This document shows positions 5,691-6,344 of a DNA stretch of 6,344 nucleotides, one piece after another; positions within the stretch are counted from its first letter, which is position 1, and each line of letters begins with the position of its first letter. Made by a program: the position numbers and the translations under genes. Origin of the DNA: Pseudomonadota bacterium (GTDB taxonomy: Bacteria; Pseudomonadota; Gammaproteobacteria; Xanthomonadales; Xanthomonadaceae); contig JAFADB010000186.1 in NCBI GenBank assembly GCA_023425225.1, forward strand, positions 1 through 6,344, read 5' to 3'. The notes under the pieces are model-generated. The model was not told the DNA's origin, did no database searches, and saw nothing but the letters and a program-made list of their open reading frames with translations.

Positions 5691-6128
5691 CTATTCGCCG
5701 TGCCTGTCCCACAGGATCTTGGTGCCGAAGCCCAGGCGGTTGTCGGTGAGCTTCAGTTGCAGCAGCTGGATCTCCCAGGCCGGCGCGACCATGCCGCGCG
5801 CCTCGGGAAAGCGCCGGAGGTACAGGCCCAGCGCCGCCCGCCGTTCGCCGTCGTCCTCCAGGATCCGCGCCGGGCCGTAGAACTGCAGCCCGCGCACCTC
5901 GGAGATCACCCGTTGCTGGCCGGCGATGGTGCCGGCGGCGTAGCGGTTGGCCAGCAGCATCTCGCCATGGCGGGTGTCGCGGCTGCCCAGCAGCAGCAGC
6001 CGGTTCTCGGCGGCGTCGAAGGTGTAGAAGGCGTTGGCCGCCCACGGCACGTCGCCGAAGCACACCGCCAGCGACAGCACGTGGTGTTCGTCGAGCAGGG
6101 CGCGGATCGGGTCGGGTAGCGGCTTCAT
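5691..6128 (-). CDS. UPF0306 family protein (YhbP-like, pyridoxamine-phosphate-oxidase fold)
   Basis: A 145-residue cytoplasmic protein of the split beta-barrel, flavin-binding class. It shows family landmarks shared with E. coli YhbP as I recall it: WAANAFYTFD (29-38), TRHGEM (52-57), AGTIAGQ (65-71), RGLQFYG (79-85), WEI (118-120) and KLTDNRLGFGTK (126-137). Length matches YhbP (about 147). The TRH and GLQF segments lie where FMN-binding residues sit in this superfamily, but no reaction is known for UPF0306, so none is assigned. No signal peptide is present. The start ATG has only a weak GAG-type Shine-Dalgarno. The gene begins 37 bases after the DUF554 gene and ends 61 bases before quiC on the same strand with no terminator between, so transcription may run into the quinate genes. 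Confidence 0.88.
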   Translation of the reverse strand: MKPLPDPIRALLDEHHVLSLAVCFGDVPWAANAFYTFDAAENRLLLLGSRDTRHGEMLLANRYAAGTIAGQQRVISEVRGLQFYGPARILEDDGERRAALGLYLRRFPEARGMVAPAWEIQLLQLKLTDNRLGFGTKILWDRHGE

Positions 6129-6165
6129 GTCGGAGCTCGTGCGGATCGGTCGGGAGGACGGGCGT

Positions 6166-6344
6166 TCAGCCGAAGATGCGGACCCACAGGGCCGACACCG
6201 GCATGGCGAACAGCAGCGCGGGCAGCATGTTGGCCACCGGGAACACCTTGATGCCGCAGATGCGCAGGCCGGTGGCCAGCATCAGCAGGCCGCCCACCGC
6301 CGAGAAGTCGGCCTGCATGGCCGGGGTGGTCAGCGGCAGGATCA
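6166..6344 (-). CDS. DUF554 family membrane protein, C-terminal end (partial)
   Basis: The last 58 codons of a membrane protein ending in TGA; the 5' part lies beyond the window. The visible piece has two hydrophobic stretches: DFSAVGGLLMLATGLRICGI (fragment residues 12-31) and VANMLPALLFAMPVSALWV (36-54). The pattern SAVGGLL-x5-GLRI-GIK followed by V-AN-LPALL is typical of the end of DUF554 proteins such as E. coli YqgA and Bacillus YdfK, small multi-pass membrane proteins of unknown function. The call rests on this short stretch. It heads the visible minus-strand run, 37 bases ahead of the UPF0306 gene, and may share its transcript. Confidence 0.78.
   Translation of the reverse strand, partial: ILPLTTPAMQADFSAVGGLLMLATGLRICGIKVFPVANMLPALLFAMPVSALWVRIFG

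Noticed and set aside
3389..5749. Plus-strand open frame of 786 codons opposite quiX and quiC
   Set aside because: Same cause: absence of stops from GC-rich codon bias in the real minus-strand genes. It crosses the quiC-quiX gap and both gene ends and shows no recognisable domain.

Overview
The window is a GC-rich stretch of gammaproteobacterial chromosome. The Rep-type helicase end, the very GC-rich codon use and the short hairpin repeats of the type common between genes in Xanthomonas and Stenotrophomonas suggest the family Xanthomonadaceae (Lysobacteraceae). The family call is an inference; genus and species cannot be fixed from the sequence alone.

Layout. Left part, plus strand: the last 79 codons of an ATP-dependent helicase (Rep), a 185-base gap with small repeats and competing hairpins, and a complete RimJ/RimL-type GNAT acetyltransferase. 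Next is a convergent gap of about 500 bases with no gene. It is filled by a cluster of short palindromic interspersed repeats and ends in a clear intrinsic terminator that serves the minus strand. Everything to the right lies on the minus strand, in transcription order: the end of a DUF554 membrane protein, a UPF0306 (YhbP-like) flavin-fold protein, a secreted right-handed beta-helix protein, an OprB-family porin, and a secreted type I 3-dehydroquinate dehydratase followed by the terminator.

The last three genes are the core of the window. A dehydroquinate dehydratase with a signal peptide, an OprB-type porin and a secreted beta-helix protein match the content of the quiB, quiX and quiC genes of the quinate/shikimate catabolic operon of Acinetobacter baylyi, here in the order C-X-B. 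The proposed job is as follows: the porin admits hydroaromatic acids (quinate, shikimate) or their dehydro forms through the outer membrane, QuiB dehydrates 3-dehydroquinate to 3-dehydroshikimate in the periplasm, and QuiC dehydrates that to protocatechuate, which would then be imported and opened by the beta-ketoadipate pathway. The membrane-bound PQQ quinate/shikimate dehydrogenase (QuiA) expected to start the route is not in the window, nor is a regulator or a protocatechuate importer.

Each of the three qui genes is followed by a strong hairpin 11 to 27 bases after its stop codon, but only the last has a T-tract. The 235-base quiC-quiX gap holds three separate stem-loops. I found no CRISPR array, tRNA, rRNA, phage or insertion sequence. 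The main genes belong to known families; the least settled points are the enzymatic role of the beta-helix protein and the function of the intercistronic structures.
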